A program made the translations under genes and the position numbers. The notes under the pieces were generated by a model. The model was given only the letters and a program-made list of their open reading frames with translations, was not told where the DNA came from and searched no databases. Positions 1 to 8,193 of a stretch of DNA of 64,000 nt are shown one piece after another. Every line of letters starts with the position of its first letter. Within the stretch, counting starts at the first letter, position 1. The stretch is from Orlajensenia leifsoniae (GTDB taxonomy: Bacteria > Actinomycetota > Actinomycetes > Actinomycetales > Microbacteriaceae): positions 124,001 through 188,000 of the forward strand of contig NZ_SPQZ01000001.1 in NCBI RefSeq assembly GCF_004570845.1. Reading direction: 5' to 3'.

Positions 1-1
1 C

Positions 2-1504
2 GGTATCGTCACAGTCGTCTCGTTCGTCGCGTGCGTTCTGACCACGACCGACTCCCAGTCGCTGGCCTTCTTCTCGCCGCACACCCGCGCGTGGGAGTTC
101 GGCGTCGGTGCTCTGATCGCGGGCGGCGCCGCCCTGCTCACCCGAGTTCCGGCCGTGGTCGCTCGAGCGTTCAGCTGGGTGGGCCTCGCGGCCATCCTGC
201 TCGCTGCGCTCATCTACACACCGGACCTCGCCTACCCCGGCGTCGCCGCAGTGCTGCCCGTCCTCGGGGCGGCCCTCGTGATCGGCTTCGGCGGCGCCAC
301 CCGCGGCGCCGGAGCCACAGGGGACGCCGGAGCCGGCGGGGCCGCCTCACTGCTCGCGCGCCGCCCGGTGCAGTTCGTCGGCGCCATCTCCTACTCGCTC
401 TACCTCGTGCACTGGCCGATCCTCGTGCTCGTCCACGAGCACCACGGGCTGGGCGAACCACTTCCGCTGACCGTCGGCCTCGCCCTCGTCGTGGTGTCGG
501 TGCCCGTGGCGTGGCTGCTGAACAGGTTCGTCGAGACGCCGTTCCGTACCGGCCGGAGCAGCCCACGCACGGTTCTGGTCGTCGCGCTCGCCGTCATCGT
601 GGCAGTGGTCACCTGTCTGTCGGTCGGGGGCGCGGCCGCCGCTCGACTGCCCCTCACCTCGGACCGCGTCGAGCAGGAGACCCCCGTCAGCGAGCTCCCG
701 ACGGGCACGGCCTTCGTCCCGGCCAACGTGGTTCCGACGCTCGCGGCCGCCGTCGATGACACCGGCGTCATCTACACCGACGGATGCCAGCAGAACAAGA
801 GCCGAGCGGCCGTGGTCACCTGTTCCTTCGGCGCTGTCGAGTCCTCGCGCACGATCGCGCTGTTCGGCGACTCCCACGCCGGCCGCTGGTTCCCCGCATT
901 GGACCGTGCGGCCGCTGCCTTGGACTACAGGCTCGACACCTACACGAAGTCGGGATGCCGGTCGGAGGACACCGTCACCGCCTGGACCTCCACGGACAAC
1001 CCCTCCTGCTCGCTCTGGCGCGACGACGCCATCGCACGGTTGACGGCGGATCCCCCAGACGTGATCGTGCTGGCCAACCATCTCGGACCGCAGCCCGGCA
1101 GGAACGCGGCCGTGATGCGGGACGACTGGACGACCGGGCTCTCAGCAGTCCTCGACCGCCTGCCGGCCTCCAGCCTCGTGGTGATGCTGGCCGACTCTCC
1201 CGAGTTCCCGAGTTCCCCCGTGGTGTGCCTCTCCTCTCATCTGGACGACGCCGACGGATGCTCCGCCCCACGCTCGACGGCACTCAACCCCGCCATCCGC
1301 GATGCCCAGCGCGCTGCGGCGGCTCAGCACGACGCCGTGGTCATCGACCTGACCGACTACCTCTGCAACGACTCCACCTGCCCCGCCGTCATCGGCCAGA
1401 CCCTGGTCTACTCCGACGAGCACCACCTCACCGCGACGTTCTCCCGAATCCTGGCTCCAGCGCTCGCTCAGCGACTCGCGCCCTACCTCGACGGCATCCG
1501 ATGA
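2..1504 (+). CDS. Acyltransferase-3 family membrane O-acyltransferase with C-terminal SGNH domain (5' end outside window)
   Basis: The reading frame is already open at base 2, so the start lies upstream; about 500 residues are visible. The first part is hydrophobic and carries acyltransferase-3 signatures: FFSPHTRAWEFGVGALI, then SYSLYLVHWPILV, and FVETPFR closing the membrane domain. A further membrane segment follows. The C-terminal half is an SGNH hydrolase-like domain with block I GDSHAGRW and a terminal DEHHLT (Asp/His of the triad). Proteins of this OafA/YrhL type move acyl groups across the membrane and attach them to cell-surface sugars. The acceptor cannot be read from the sequence. 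The gene ends 55-67 bp before the next small gene. Confidence 0.9.
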   Translation, partial: GIVTVVSFVACVLTTTDSQSLAFFSPHTRAWEFGVGALIAGGAALLTRVPAVVARAFSWVGLAAILLAALIYTPDLAYPGVAAVLPVLGAALVIGFGGATRGAGATGDAGAGGAASLLARRPVQFVGAISYSLYLVHWPILVLVHEHHGLGEPLPLTVGLALVVVSVPVAWLLNRFVETPFRTGRSSPRTVLVVALAVIVAVVTCLSVGGAAAARLPLTSDRVEQETPVSELPTGTAFVPANVVPTLAAAVDDTGVIYTDGCQQNKSRAAVVTCSFGAVESSRTIALFGDSHAGRWFPALDRAAAALDYRLDTYTKSGCRSEDTVTAWTSTDNPSCSLWRDDAIARLTADPPDVIVLANHLGPQPGRNAAVMRDDWTTGLSAVLDRLPASSLVVMLADSPEFPSSPVVCLSSHLDDADGCSAPRSTALNPAIRDAQRAAAAQHDAVVIDLTDYLCNDSTCPAVIGQTLVYSDEHHLTATFSRILAPALAQRLAPYLDGIR

Positions 1505-1571
1505 CCGCACCGCCTCCGCGTTCACCCGATGTTCGCTTGAATGTCGCCGGGGCGGAGCGTTGACTGCCGTC

Positions 1572-1790
1572 ATGGGCAGAAACGACGACGACGGCTACGA
1601 GGAGATGCTCCGCATCGAGGACCCGTACCGAGGGCAGAACTACGAGACGGAAGAGGGTGTGGCGCCGGAGGCGTTCAACGGCGACGACGCCGCGCGGCTG
1701 GCGGAGACCGAGTACGGCGCCCTCGGCGGCGGTTCCGTGGAGGAATTCGGGGCGAAGCACCGCGACGAGCCTCGGCACAAGCGGAGCTGA
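1572..1790 (+). CDS. Small acidic hydrophilic protein, unknown function
   Basis: This is a 72-residue frame rich in Asp, Glu and Gly, with no membrane segment or recognised motif. The ATG at 1572 was chosen. An in-frame TTG at 1560 would add four residues, but it sits only about 2 bases from the GGGGCGGAG element at 1548-1556, which in turn is far (about 15 bases) from the ATG, so the start is uncertain. It lies alone between the acyltransferase and a small helical-domain gene on the same strand. Codon use looks coding (GC-rich third positions). No function is proposed. Confidence 0.55.
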   Translation: MGRNDDDGYEEMLRIEDPYRGQNYETEEGVAPEAFNGDDAARLAETEYGALGGGSVEEFGAKHRDEPRHKRS

Positions 1791-1867
1791 TCCGTTCCGC
1801 TCCGAGTTCACCGTCACGTTCCTCGAGCGACCTTGCGTCGCCGAGAATGTTGCTGGACACTCGAAAT

Positions 1868-2080
1868 ATGAAGACCCCGAATGAAGACGAGGCCGTTGCG
1901 GAGATCGTGTCCCGCCTGACGACCCGATTCCCGGATGCTCCCCGCGCCGACGTCGAGGCGGTGGTCGACAGTGAGCATCACGCCTACGACGGTCGTCCCG
2001 TGCGCGCCTACGTGCCGGTCCTCGTCGAGCGGGGCGCCAAGCAGAAGCTGCGCGCCCAGTCCTCGCAAGAGGTCGCGTAG
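1868..2080 (+). CDS. Three-helix bundle dimerization domain protein
   Basis: This 70-residue protein has the pattern ..IVSRLTTRFPDAPRADVEAVV..PVRAYVPVLVERGAKQKL. That matches the small actinobacterial three-helix-bundle dimerization domain, also found fused at the N-terminus of some arsenate reductase and protein phosphatase-like proteins. Here the domain stands alone. The VPVLVE motif near residues 50-55 is the most diagnostic part. The start ATG at 1868 gives the full domain. The phosphopantetheinyl transferase gene begins 10 bases after its stop, so co-transcription is possible but a functional link is not shown. The role is probably protein-protein interaction; partner unknown. Confidence 0.65.
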   Translation: MKTPNEDEAVAEIVSRLTTRFPDAPRADVEAVVDSEHHAYDGRPVRAYVPVLVERGAKQKLRAQSSQEVA

Positions 2081-2089
2081 GGCGCACCG

Positions 2090-2839
2090 ATGAGCAGCGC
2101 CATCGTGCGCTGGGAGGCGTCGACACCGAGCGACGAGCGGCGACACCGCATCCTCGATGTCCTCAGTGCGCCGGAGCGCGCCCGCTGGGAGTCGGAGCCG
2201 AGCGATGAGCGGCGCGACCGATTCCTCGTCGGGCGGATGCTGCTCAGAGAGCTGAGCGCCGACCTCCTCGGCCTTCCGCTCGAGGCCATCACGGTGCAGG
2301 CGGAGTGCCCGAGCTGCGGCGGGCCGCACGGGATCCCCAGGATCAGCGCGGCCGGCGCGATGAACGAGCATGGCGCGCCCGCCCCGCACACCGGCCTCTC
2401 GCACACCACCGACCTCGTCGTCGCCGTGATCCTTCCGGCCACGGCAGGGTCCGCCGTCGGGATCGACGTGGAGGCGATCGCCGGCTCCCGCGAACGGTTG
2501 AGAGCGATCGACGAGCTCGTGCCGGTCCAGCCGGGATCCCGAGCCCGGGGTGGCAGAACGGCCAGCGCCACCCTCCGCCGTTGGACCCGCGTCGAGGCCG
2601 TGCTGAAGGCCGATGGGCGGGGCCTGCTCGCCGACCCCCGAGCCGTCACGGTGCAGCGCGCGGCCGGTCGACTCACGGCATCCGTCGCCGGAAGCGAGAC
2701 CGGCTACACCGTGCTCGACCGGAGCATCGGCTCGGGCCTCCGCAGGCGCGCCGTCGTGAGCGTCGCCATCGCCGACGCCGTCAGCGCGCCGAGGCCGCCG
2801 GCAGCGCCGGAAGCGCGGGCTCGTACAGCCACGCCGTGA
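2090..2839 (+). CDS. 4'-phosphopantetheinyl transferase (Sfp-type)
   Basis: This 249-residue protein transfers the phosphopantetheine arm of CoA to a serine of carrier domains. Visible signatures are LSH near residue 103, the magnesium-binding GIDVE at 124-128, and W165-TRVEAVLKAD with the conserved W, E169 and K173. Length is typical of Sfp-type enzymes. It faces the Pls-like synthetase locus, whose carrier domain (DLGGGSLSAAQ) needs exactly this modification, so it is the obvious activating enzyme. Its last 59 bases overlap, tail to tail, the 3' end of the M1 peptidase gene on the other strand. The segment around residues 88-100 and 147-158 is longer and looser than usual. Confidence 0.85.
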   Translation: MSSAIVRWEASTPSDERRHRILDVLSAPERARWESEPSDERRDRFLVGRMLLRELSADLLGLPLEAITVQAECPSCGGPHGIPRISAAGAMNEHGAPAPHTGLSHTTDLVVAVILPATAGSAVGIDVEAIAGSRERLRAIDELVPVQPGSRARGGRTASATLRRWTRVEAVLKADGRGLLADPRAVTVQRAAGRLTASVAGSETGYTVLDRSIGSGLRRRAVVSVAIADAVSAPRPPAAPEARARTATP

Positions 2840-4112
2840 ACAGAGCGCCCAGCGCCAGACCCGTCTGGGCCTCGGCGAGCGCCACGAACTCCGCCGTCGA
2901 CGCCGTGTCGTGGCGCTTGAGGGTGGTCCAGGCGCGCAGCACTCCGAAGAACGCCGCGTCGCCCACGACCAGGCGCAGAGCATGCAGGGTGAGCGCCCCG
3001 CGCTTGTAGACGCGGTCGTCGAACATGTGCGCCGCTCCGGGATCGCCGACGATGAGGTCGGTCGGCAGGTGCGAGAGCTCCACCCGGTACTGGCGGGCGA
3101 GGGCGTCGGCACTCACCGAGCCCGAAGCCTCCGACCAGATCCACTCGGCGTAGCAGGCGAACCCCTCGTTGAGCCAGATGTCCTTCCACGCCGCGAGCCC
3201 CACGCTGTTGCCGAACCACTGGTGGGCGAGCTCATGGGCGACCAGGCGCTCCGATCCCCCGCGCCCGTCGGCGTGGTTCGACCCGAACACCGCGAGACCC
3301 TGGGCCTCCAGCGGGATCTCCAGCACGTCGGCCGTCACCACGACGCCGTAGGACTCCATCGGGTACGGCCCGAACGCCTGCTCGAAGACCGAGACCATGC
3401 GGGGAACGTCGGCGAAGTCGGCGAGCACGGCCCGCTCGATCGCCGGCGGGAAGTAGAGCGTGCCCGCGGTGCTCCCGAGGCCCAGGTCGGTTGCCGCGTA
3501 CCGCCCGATCTGCACGGTCGCGAGGTAGGTGGCCGTCGGTTCCGGCTGCTCGTAGGTCCACTGGCCGCGTCCGGCCACCACACGGAAGTCGGTGAGCCTC
3601 CCGTTGCAGACCACCCGATAGGCGGCCTCCGTCTCGAAACGGATGCGGTAGCTCGCCTTGTCAGACGGGTGGTCATTGCACGGGAACCACGTCGGGGCAC
3701 CCGAGGGCTGCGAGGCCACGAGGAGTCCGTCTTCGAGCTCCTCCCAGCCGAGGGTCCCCCACCGGGTTCGGCGGGGCCGCGGGGCGCCGGCGTACTCCAC
3801 GGTGACGACGAACGACTCCCCATCGACGAGCGGCAGCACCGGGGTCACCCGGAGCTTGGTGGCGGTCTGCCGGAAATCCACCCGGTGTCCGCCGATGCTC
3901 ACGCGCGACGCCCGGAGCCCCACGAGGTCGAGGCTGAAGCGGCTGAGCTGCTGGGTGGCGACGGCCGAGATGGCTGCGGTCGCCGTGAGCCGGTTCGTGC
4001 TGATGCGGTACTTCAGGTCGAGGTCGTAGCCGAGCGTCCTGTATCCGCCGTTGCCGCTGGCAGGCAGGTAGGAATCACCGGCGCTCTCGGCACCGACTCC
4101 GCCGGCAGCCAT
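2781..4112 (-). CDS. M1 family zinc metallopeptidase (aminopeptidase N-like)
   Basis: The ATG at 4112 overlaps the stop of the synthetase gene by one base (TGATG), so the two are probably translated together; this start gives 443 residues. The zinc site is complete: H293-E294-LA-H297 with the third ligand E316 in NEGF, the HExxH-x18-E gluzincin pattern. The region before it (LEIPLEAQGLAVFG) occupies the place of the substrate-binding GAMEN motif. The protein is shorter than classical PepN because it lacks the large C-terminal helical domain. No signal peptide is evident. It may trim or degrade the product of the upstream synthetase; epsilon-poly-lysine producers are known to carry a zinc aminopeptidase that degrades their polymer. 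Confidence 0.85.
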   Translation of the reverse strand: MAAGGVGAESAGDSYLPASGNGGYRTLGYDLDLKYRISTNRLTATAAISAVATQQLSRFSLDLVGLRASRVSIGGHRVDFRQTATKLRVTPVLPLVDGESFVVTVEYAGAPRPRRTRWGTLGWEELEDGLLVASQPSGAPTWFPCNDHPSDKASYRIRFETEAAYRVVCNGRLTDFRVVAGRGQWTYEQPEPTATYLATVQIGRYAATDLGLGSTAGTLYFPPAIERAVLADFADVPRMVSVFEQAFGPYPMESYGVVVTADVLEIPLEAQGLAVFGSNHADGRGGSERLVAHELAHQWFGNSVGLAAWKDIWLNEGFACYAEWIWSEASGSVSADALARQYRVELSHLPTDLIVGDPGAAHMFDDRVYKRGALTLHALRLVVGDAAFFGVLRAWTTLKRHDTASTAEFVALAEAQTGLALGALFTAWLYEPALPALPAASAR

Positions 4113-7100
4113 CACCGCACCCGCACGTGATAGTCCGCAGTCGAGACGACGCGCCACGGTCCGATCGGGTTGCCGCTCCATCGGCTGCCGACGGGTACCT
4201 CCTCGCCGCGCATCACGAGCGAGGCGGGGCCGACGGTGGCGTGCGCGCCGATGCGGGCGGCGGGGAGGATGACGCTGTGCGGCCCGAGGGTCGCTCCGGC
4301 GTCGAGTGAGACGACATCCATGCTCATGATTCGATCATGGAACAGGTGGGTCTGCACGACGCAGCCGCGATTCACGGTCGATCCGTCGCCGAGGCGCACG
4401 AGGTCGGCCTCGGGCAGCCAGTAGCTGTCGCACCAGACGCCACGGCCGATCGATGCGCCGAGGGTGCGCAGCCACACGGCGAGCGCCGGCGTTCCTGCGG
4501 CCGACTGTGCGAACCAGGGTGCCGCGACCATCTCGACGAAGGTGTCCGAGACCTCCGTACGCCAGACGAAGCTCGACCAGAGCGGATGCTCCCCCACCCT
4601 GATGCGGCCGACGAACACCCACTTCGCGATGGTGGTGACGGATGCCGCGACTCCCCCGGCGACCAGCATCACGACGCCGCTCAGCAGCACGGTGACGATG
4701 GGGCCCGTCGACTCGACCAGCACGGCGAGCGCGAAGAACACCCCGAGCCCGATGCCGCAGGTGACGAAGACGGGCAGGATGCGGCAGAGCTCCCAGAGGG
4801 TGCGGGCGAGCCGCAGGCCGGGCGTCGGGTTGTAGGTGCGCGTCTCGTCGCCGGCCACGTTCGCGCGGCGCAGGCGCACGGGTGGCGAGCCCAGCCACGA
4901 CGACCCGGCCTTCGACTTCGCGGGCGCCACCGAGAGCACGGCCACGAGCGAGTCCTTCGCCACCCTGTGCCCCGGGGCCGCCATGCCGGAGTTGCCGAGG
5001 AACGCGCGCTTGCCGATGCGCGCGGGTCCGACGACCATCCAGCCGTCCTGCAGCTCATAGGACGCCACCATCGTGTCATCGGCGAGGAAGGCGTGGTCGT
5101 CGATCGTGGTCATCGACGGGATCAACAGCACGGTCGAGGCCTCGACTCCTCGGCCCACCTTGGCTCCCAGCATCCGGAGCCAGACGGGGGTGAACAGGCT
5201 GGAGTAGAGCGGGAAGAGCAGCGTGCGGGAGGCGTCGAGCAGGCGCTCGGTGCTCCAGGCCTGCCACCCGATGCGGCTGCGCACGGGGTGGCGCCCCTCG
5301 TTCAGACCGATGGCGAGCAGTCGCACCAGGACGACGACCAGCCCGGCGAAGACGACGCCGGTCACCAGGGTCGCCGGCACGAGCCAGGCTGCGGCGGCGA
5401 GCGCGGCCTCACCCAGGTCGTCGGCGCCGCGCATCCCGGCGGCGATGACGACGCCACCGGCACCGAAGGCGATGATCGGCAGGAGCGAGAGCACGAGCGA
5501 GGCCGCGGCGTAGGCCCACAGCCAGCGGGTGCGGCGTGCGGGCTCCGGGCGGTCGCGTCGCGCCGGGGCAGGTCCGACGCGCTCGGCGGGTGAGCCGGCC
5601 CAGCGCTGGCCCGACGGCACGCGCCCGAACACCGCCGATCCCGGTGCGATCTCGGCGTACTTGCCGATGCGGGCGCCCGGAAGCAGCGTGCTGCGAGCGC
5701 CGATGGTGCTGTGGGCGCCGATGCGCATGCGGCCGATGCGCACCACGTCGCCGTCGATCCAGTAGCCGGCGAGGTCGACCTCGGGTTCGACGGCGGCGCC
5801 CTCCCCGATCGTGAGCATGCCTGTGACCGGCGGCATGGTGTGCAGGTCGACGTTGGGGCCGATCTTCGCACCCAGGGCGCGGGCGTAGTAGCTGACCCAG
5901 GGCGCTCCGGCGAGGCCGACGGCGCCGATCTGGTGGGCGATCTGGTCGGCGAGCCACATGCGCATGTGCACGGAGCCGCCGCGGGCGTAGTCTCCGGGCT
6001 CGACGCCGGAGAGCAGCATCCGGGCTCCGACCACCGCGATCGCCATGCGCCCGAACGGGGTGACGAAGACGAGGATGCCGAGGACGAGCATCCACAGCGG
6101 CACGACGGGCAGGAAGGCGAAGTCGTCGCTGATCCAGGCCAGGATCTGCGCGGCCGACAGCAGGAAGATCAGCCAGCGCACCCCGCGCAGGATGAACAAC
6201 GGAATGCCGACCAGGGTCTGCAGCCACTGCGTCGAGCGCGGAGTGGGAGCCGATTCGCGGAAGGTCGCGGCTCCCTCGTCGGTCTGGGCGCGCACCCGCG
6301 TGTCGAGCTCTGCGGCCATGGCGCCGAGGCGCGGGTAGTCGTAGATGTCGGCGACCGTGAACTCCGGATCGCGCTCACGGATGCGGGTCACGAGCTGGGC
6401 CGCGGACAGCGACCCTCCGCCCAGGTCGAAGAAGCTGGCATCGGGTCCGGATGCCGGCACGCCCAGCACGGCCAGCCAGTGCTGTGCGAGCCACTGGGTC
6501 GTGGAGTCGCCGTCGGCGTCTGCCGCGCCCTCCGTGGTCAGCGGCCACGGCAGCGCCGCCTTGTCGACCTTGCCCGAGGTGCGCGTCGGCAGCTCGTCGA
6601 CGATCGCGAGGAGCGGCACGATGGCGGCGGGCAGTTCTTCGGCGAGGCGCGCACGGGCGGCACCCTGGTCGAAGGAGGTCCTGTCGGCGACGGCGATGTA
6701 GCCCACGAGCACCTGGTTGCCTGCATCGGTGCGGCGGACGGCGACGGCGGCACCGGTGACGCCCGGGAGCGCCTGCACGGCGGCCTCCACCTCGCCGAGT
6801 TCGATACGGCGGCCGCCCACCTTCACCTGATCGTCGGCTCGGCCCTGGAAGACGAGGCCGGCGCGGTCGAACTGAACGAGGTCGCCGCTGCGGTAGGCGC
6901 GGTCCCAGCCGAGGCTCGGCAGCGGAGCGTATTTCTCGGCGTCCTTCGCCGGATCGAGGTAGCGGGCGAGCCCGACTCCCCCGATGATGAGCTCGCCCAC
7001 CTCGCCGTCGGCGACGGGGTTGCCGGCGGCGTCGACCACGGCGAGCGCCCACCCGTCGAGGGGCAGGCCGATGCGCACGGGAACGGATCCGTCGAGCAGG

Positions 7101-8110
7101 GCGGCGCACGCCACCACGGTCGCCTCGGTCGGGCCGTAGGTGTTCCAGACCTCGCGCTCGGCGGAGGCGAGGCGCTCGGCGAGCTCCGGCGGGCAGGCCT
7201 CGCCGCCGAAGATGAGCAGACGCACGTTCTCGAGGGACTCGACCGGCCAGAGGGCGGCGAGGGTCGGCACCGTCGACACGACGGTGATGCCGTGCGTGAC
7301 GAGCCACGGTCCGAGGTCCATGCCCGAGCGCACGAGCGAGCGCGGTGCCGGGACGAGGCAGGCTCCGTATCGCCAGGCGAGCCACATCTCCTCGCACGAG
7401 GCGTCGAAGGCGACGGAGAGTCCGGCGAGCACCCTGTCTCCGGGCCCGAGCGGGGCGCCCTGGAGGAACAGCCTCGCCTCCGCGTCGACGAAGGCCGCCG
7501 CCGAGCGGTGGGTGACCGCCACGCCCTTCGGTGTGCCCGTCGACCCCGAGGTGAAGATGATCCACGCATCGTCGTCGACGGTCGGAGACGTGAGGATGGG
7601 CGTGGCGTGGGTGCTCGGGTGGGCGGTGGCGCCGTCGAAGAGCGGGACGGCCGGGACGGCATCCGTCGCCGCATCCGGCGCATCGGGAGTCGCATCGAGA
7701 GTCGCCTCGAGTCGCTCAGAGGCGATGAAGCCTCCGCGCCCGGAGATGACCCCCACCACCTTCGCCTCGCCGAAGACGAGGTCAGCGCGTTCCTGGGGAT
7801 CGTCGGCGTCGACGGGAACGTAGGCGGCGCCGGCGGCGATGACGCTGAGGATGGCGATGTAGAGCTCACGCGCGCCGGACTCCATGCGGATGCCGACCCT
7901 GTCGCCGCGGCGCACGCCCGCCTCGTGCAGGCGGGCGGCCGACTGCACCACGGCGGCCATGAGCTGCCTGTAGCTCAGCGCGCCGACGGCGTCCTCGATG
8001 GCCGAGGAGTCCGGATGCTCAGCCGTCGTCTCGCGCAGGACGTCGAGGAGAGTGCGCGGCGCAGGCGCGTCGGCGGCGCGATCGAGGACTCCGGCGAGGG
8101 GTGCGGTCAC
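4112..8110 (-). CDS. Pls/PosA-type non-ribosomal peptide synthetase-like protein (A-T-membrane-three tandem domains)
   Basis: This 1332-residue protein starts at a GTG with a good GGAGTGAG site. Residues 20-515 are an adenylation domain with FTSGSTGTPKG at 186-196, NTYGPTEA, YRSGDL and PTRTSGK with K514. Residues 540-605 are a carrier domain with the attachment serine in DLGGGSLSAAQ near 567. The rest alternates membrane segments (about 640-690, 865-930, 1105-1160) with three hexapeptide-like domains (about 745-835, 985-1075, 1220-1315). This is the layout of epsilon-poly-lysine synthetase, where such domains link amino acids without condensation modules. Aligning to GrsA, the pocket residues read D236 A237 E240 S279 I300 G302 T324 V332 V333 K514, close to codes for lysine. 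The substrate is inferred. No thioesterase is present. Confidence 0.9.
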   Translation of the reverse strand: MTAPLAGVLDRAADAPAPRTLLDVLRETTAEHPDSSAIEDAVGALSYRQLMAAVVQSAARLHEAGVRRGDRVGIRMESGARELYIAILSVIAAGAAYVPVDADDPQERADLVFGEAKVVGVISGRGGFIASERLEATLDATPDAPDAATDAVPAVPLFDGATAHPSTHATPILTSPTVDDDAWIIFTSGSTGTPKGVAVTHRSAAAFVDAEARLFLQGAPLGPGDRVLAGLSVAFDASCEEMWLAWRYGACLVPAPRSLVRSGMDLGPWLVTHGITVVSTVPTLAALWPVESLENVRLLIFGGEACPPELAERLASAEREVWNTYGPTEATVVACAALLDGSVPVRIGLPLDGWALAVVDAAGNPVADGEVGELIIGGVGLARYLDPAKDAEKYAPLPSLGWDRAYRSGDLVQFDRAGLVFQGRADDQVKVGGRRIELGEVEAAVQALPGVTGAAVAVRRTDAGNQVLVGYIAVADRTSFDQGAARARLAEELPAAIVPLLAIVDELPTRTSGKVDKAALPWPLTTEGAADADGDSTTQWLAQHWLAVLGVPASGPDASFFDLGGGSLSAAQLVTRIRERDPEFTVADIYDYPRLGAMAAELDTRVRAQTDEGAATFRESAPTPRSTQWLQTLVGIPLFILRGVRWLIFLLSAAQILAWISDDFAFLPVVPLWMLVLGILVFVTPFGRMAIAVVGARMLLSGVEPGDYARGGSVHMRMWLADQIAHQIGAVGLAGAPWVSYYARALGAKIGPNVDLHTMPPVTGMLTIGEGAAVEPEVDLAGYWIDGDVVRIGRMRIGAHSTIGARSTLLPGARIGKYAEIAPGSAVFGRVPSGQRWAGSPAERVGPAPARRDRPEPARRTRWLWAYAAASLVLSLLPIIAFGAGGVVIAAGMRGADDLGEAALAAAAWLVPATLVTGVVFAGLVVVLVRLLAIGLNEGRHPVRSRIGWQAWSTERLLDASRTLLFPLYSSLFTPVWLRMLGAKVGRGVEASTVLLIPSMTTIDDHAFLADDTMVASYELQDGWMVVGPARIGKRAFLGNSGMAAPGHRVAKDSLVAVLSVAPAKSKAGSSWLGSPPVRLRRANVAGDETRTYNPTPGLRLARTLWELCRILPVFVTCGIGLGVFFALAVLVESTGPIVTVLLSGVVMLVAGGVAASVTTIAKWVFVGRIRVGEHPLWSSFVWRTEVSDTFVEMVAAPWFAQSAAGTPALAVWLRTLGASIGRGVWCDSYWLPEADLVRLGDGSTVNRGCVVQTHLFHDRIMSMDVVSLDAGATLGPHSVILPAARIGAHATVGPASLVMRGEEVPVGSRWSGNPIGPWRVVSTADYHVRVR

Positions 8111-8121
8111 TGTCTCACTCC

Positions 8122-8157
8122 AACTCGCATCGAATCACGGGCGCGCGCCCGCGAGTT
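8122..8157 (-). promoter_or_regulatory. Inverted repeats in the 5' leader of the Pls-like gene
   Basis: Arms AACTCGC (8122-8128) and GCGAGTT (8151-8157) enclose the perfect palindrome CGGGCGCGCGCCCG (8138-8151). In the mRNA this would form a stable structure just upstream of the GGAGTGAG ribosome site. It could be the end of the preceding transcript, a repressor site, or a translation-control hairpin; the sequence alone does not decide. Confidence 0.35.
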
Positions 8158-8193
8158 CAGCGCGGCTACCCACGGGCGATCGTATGTCCGGCG

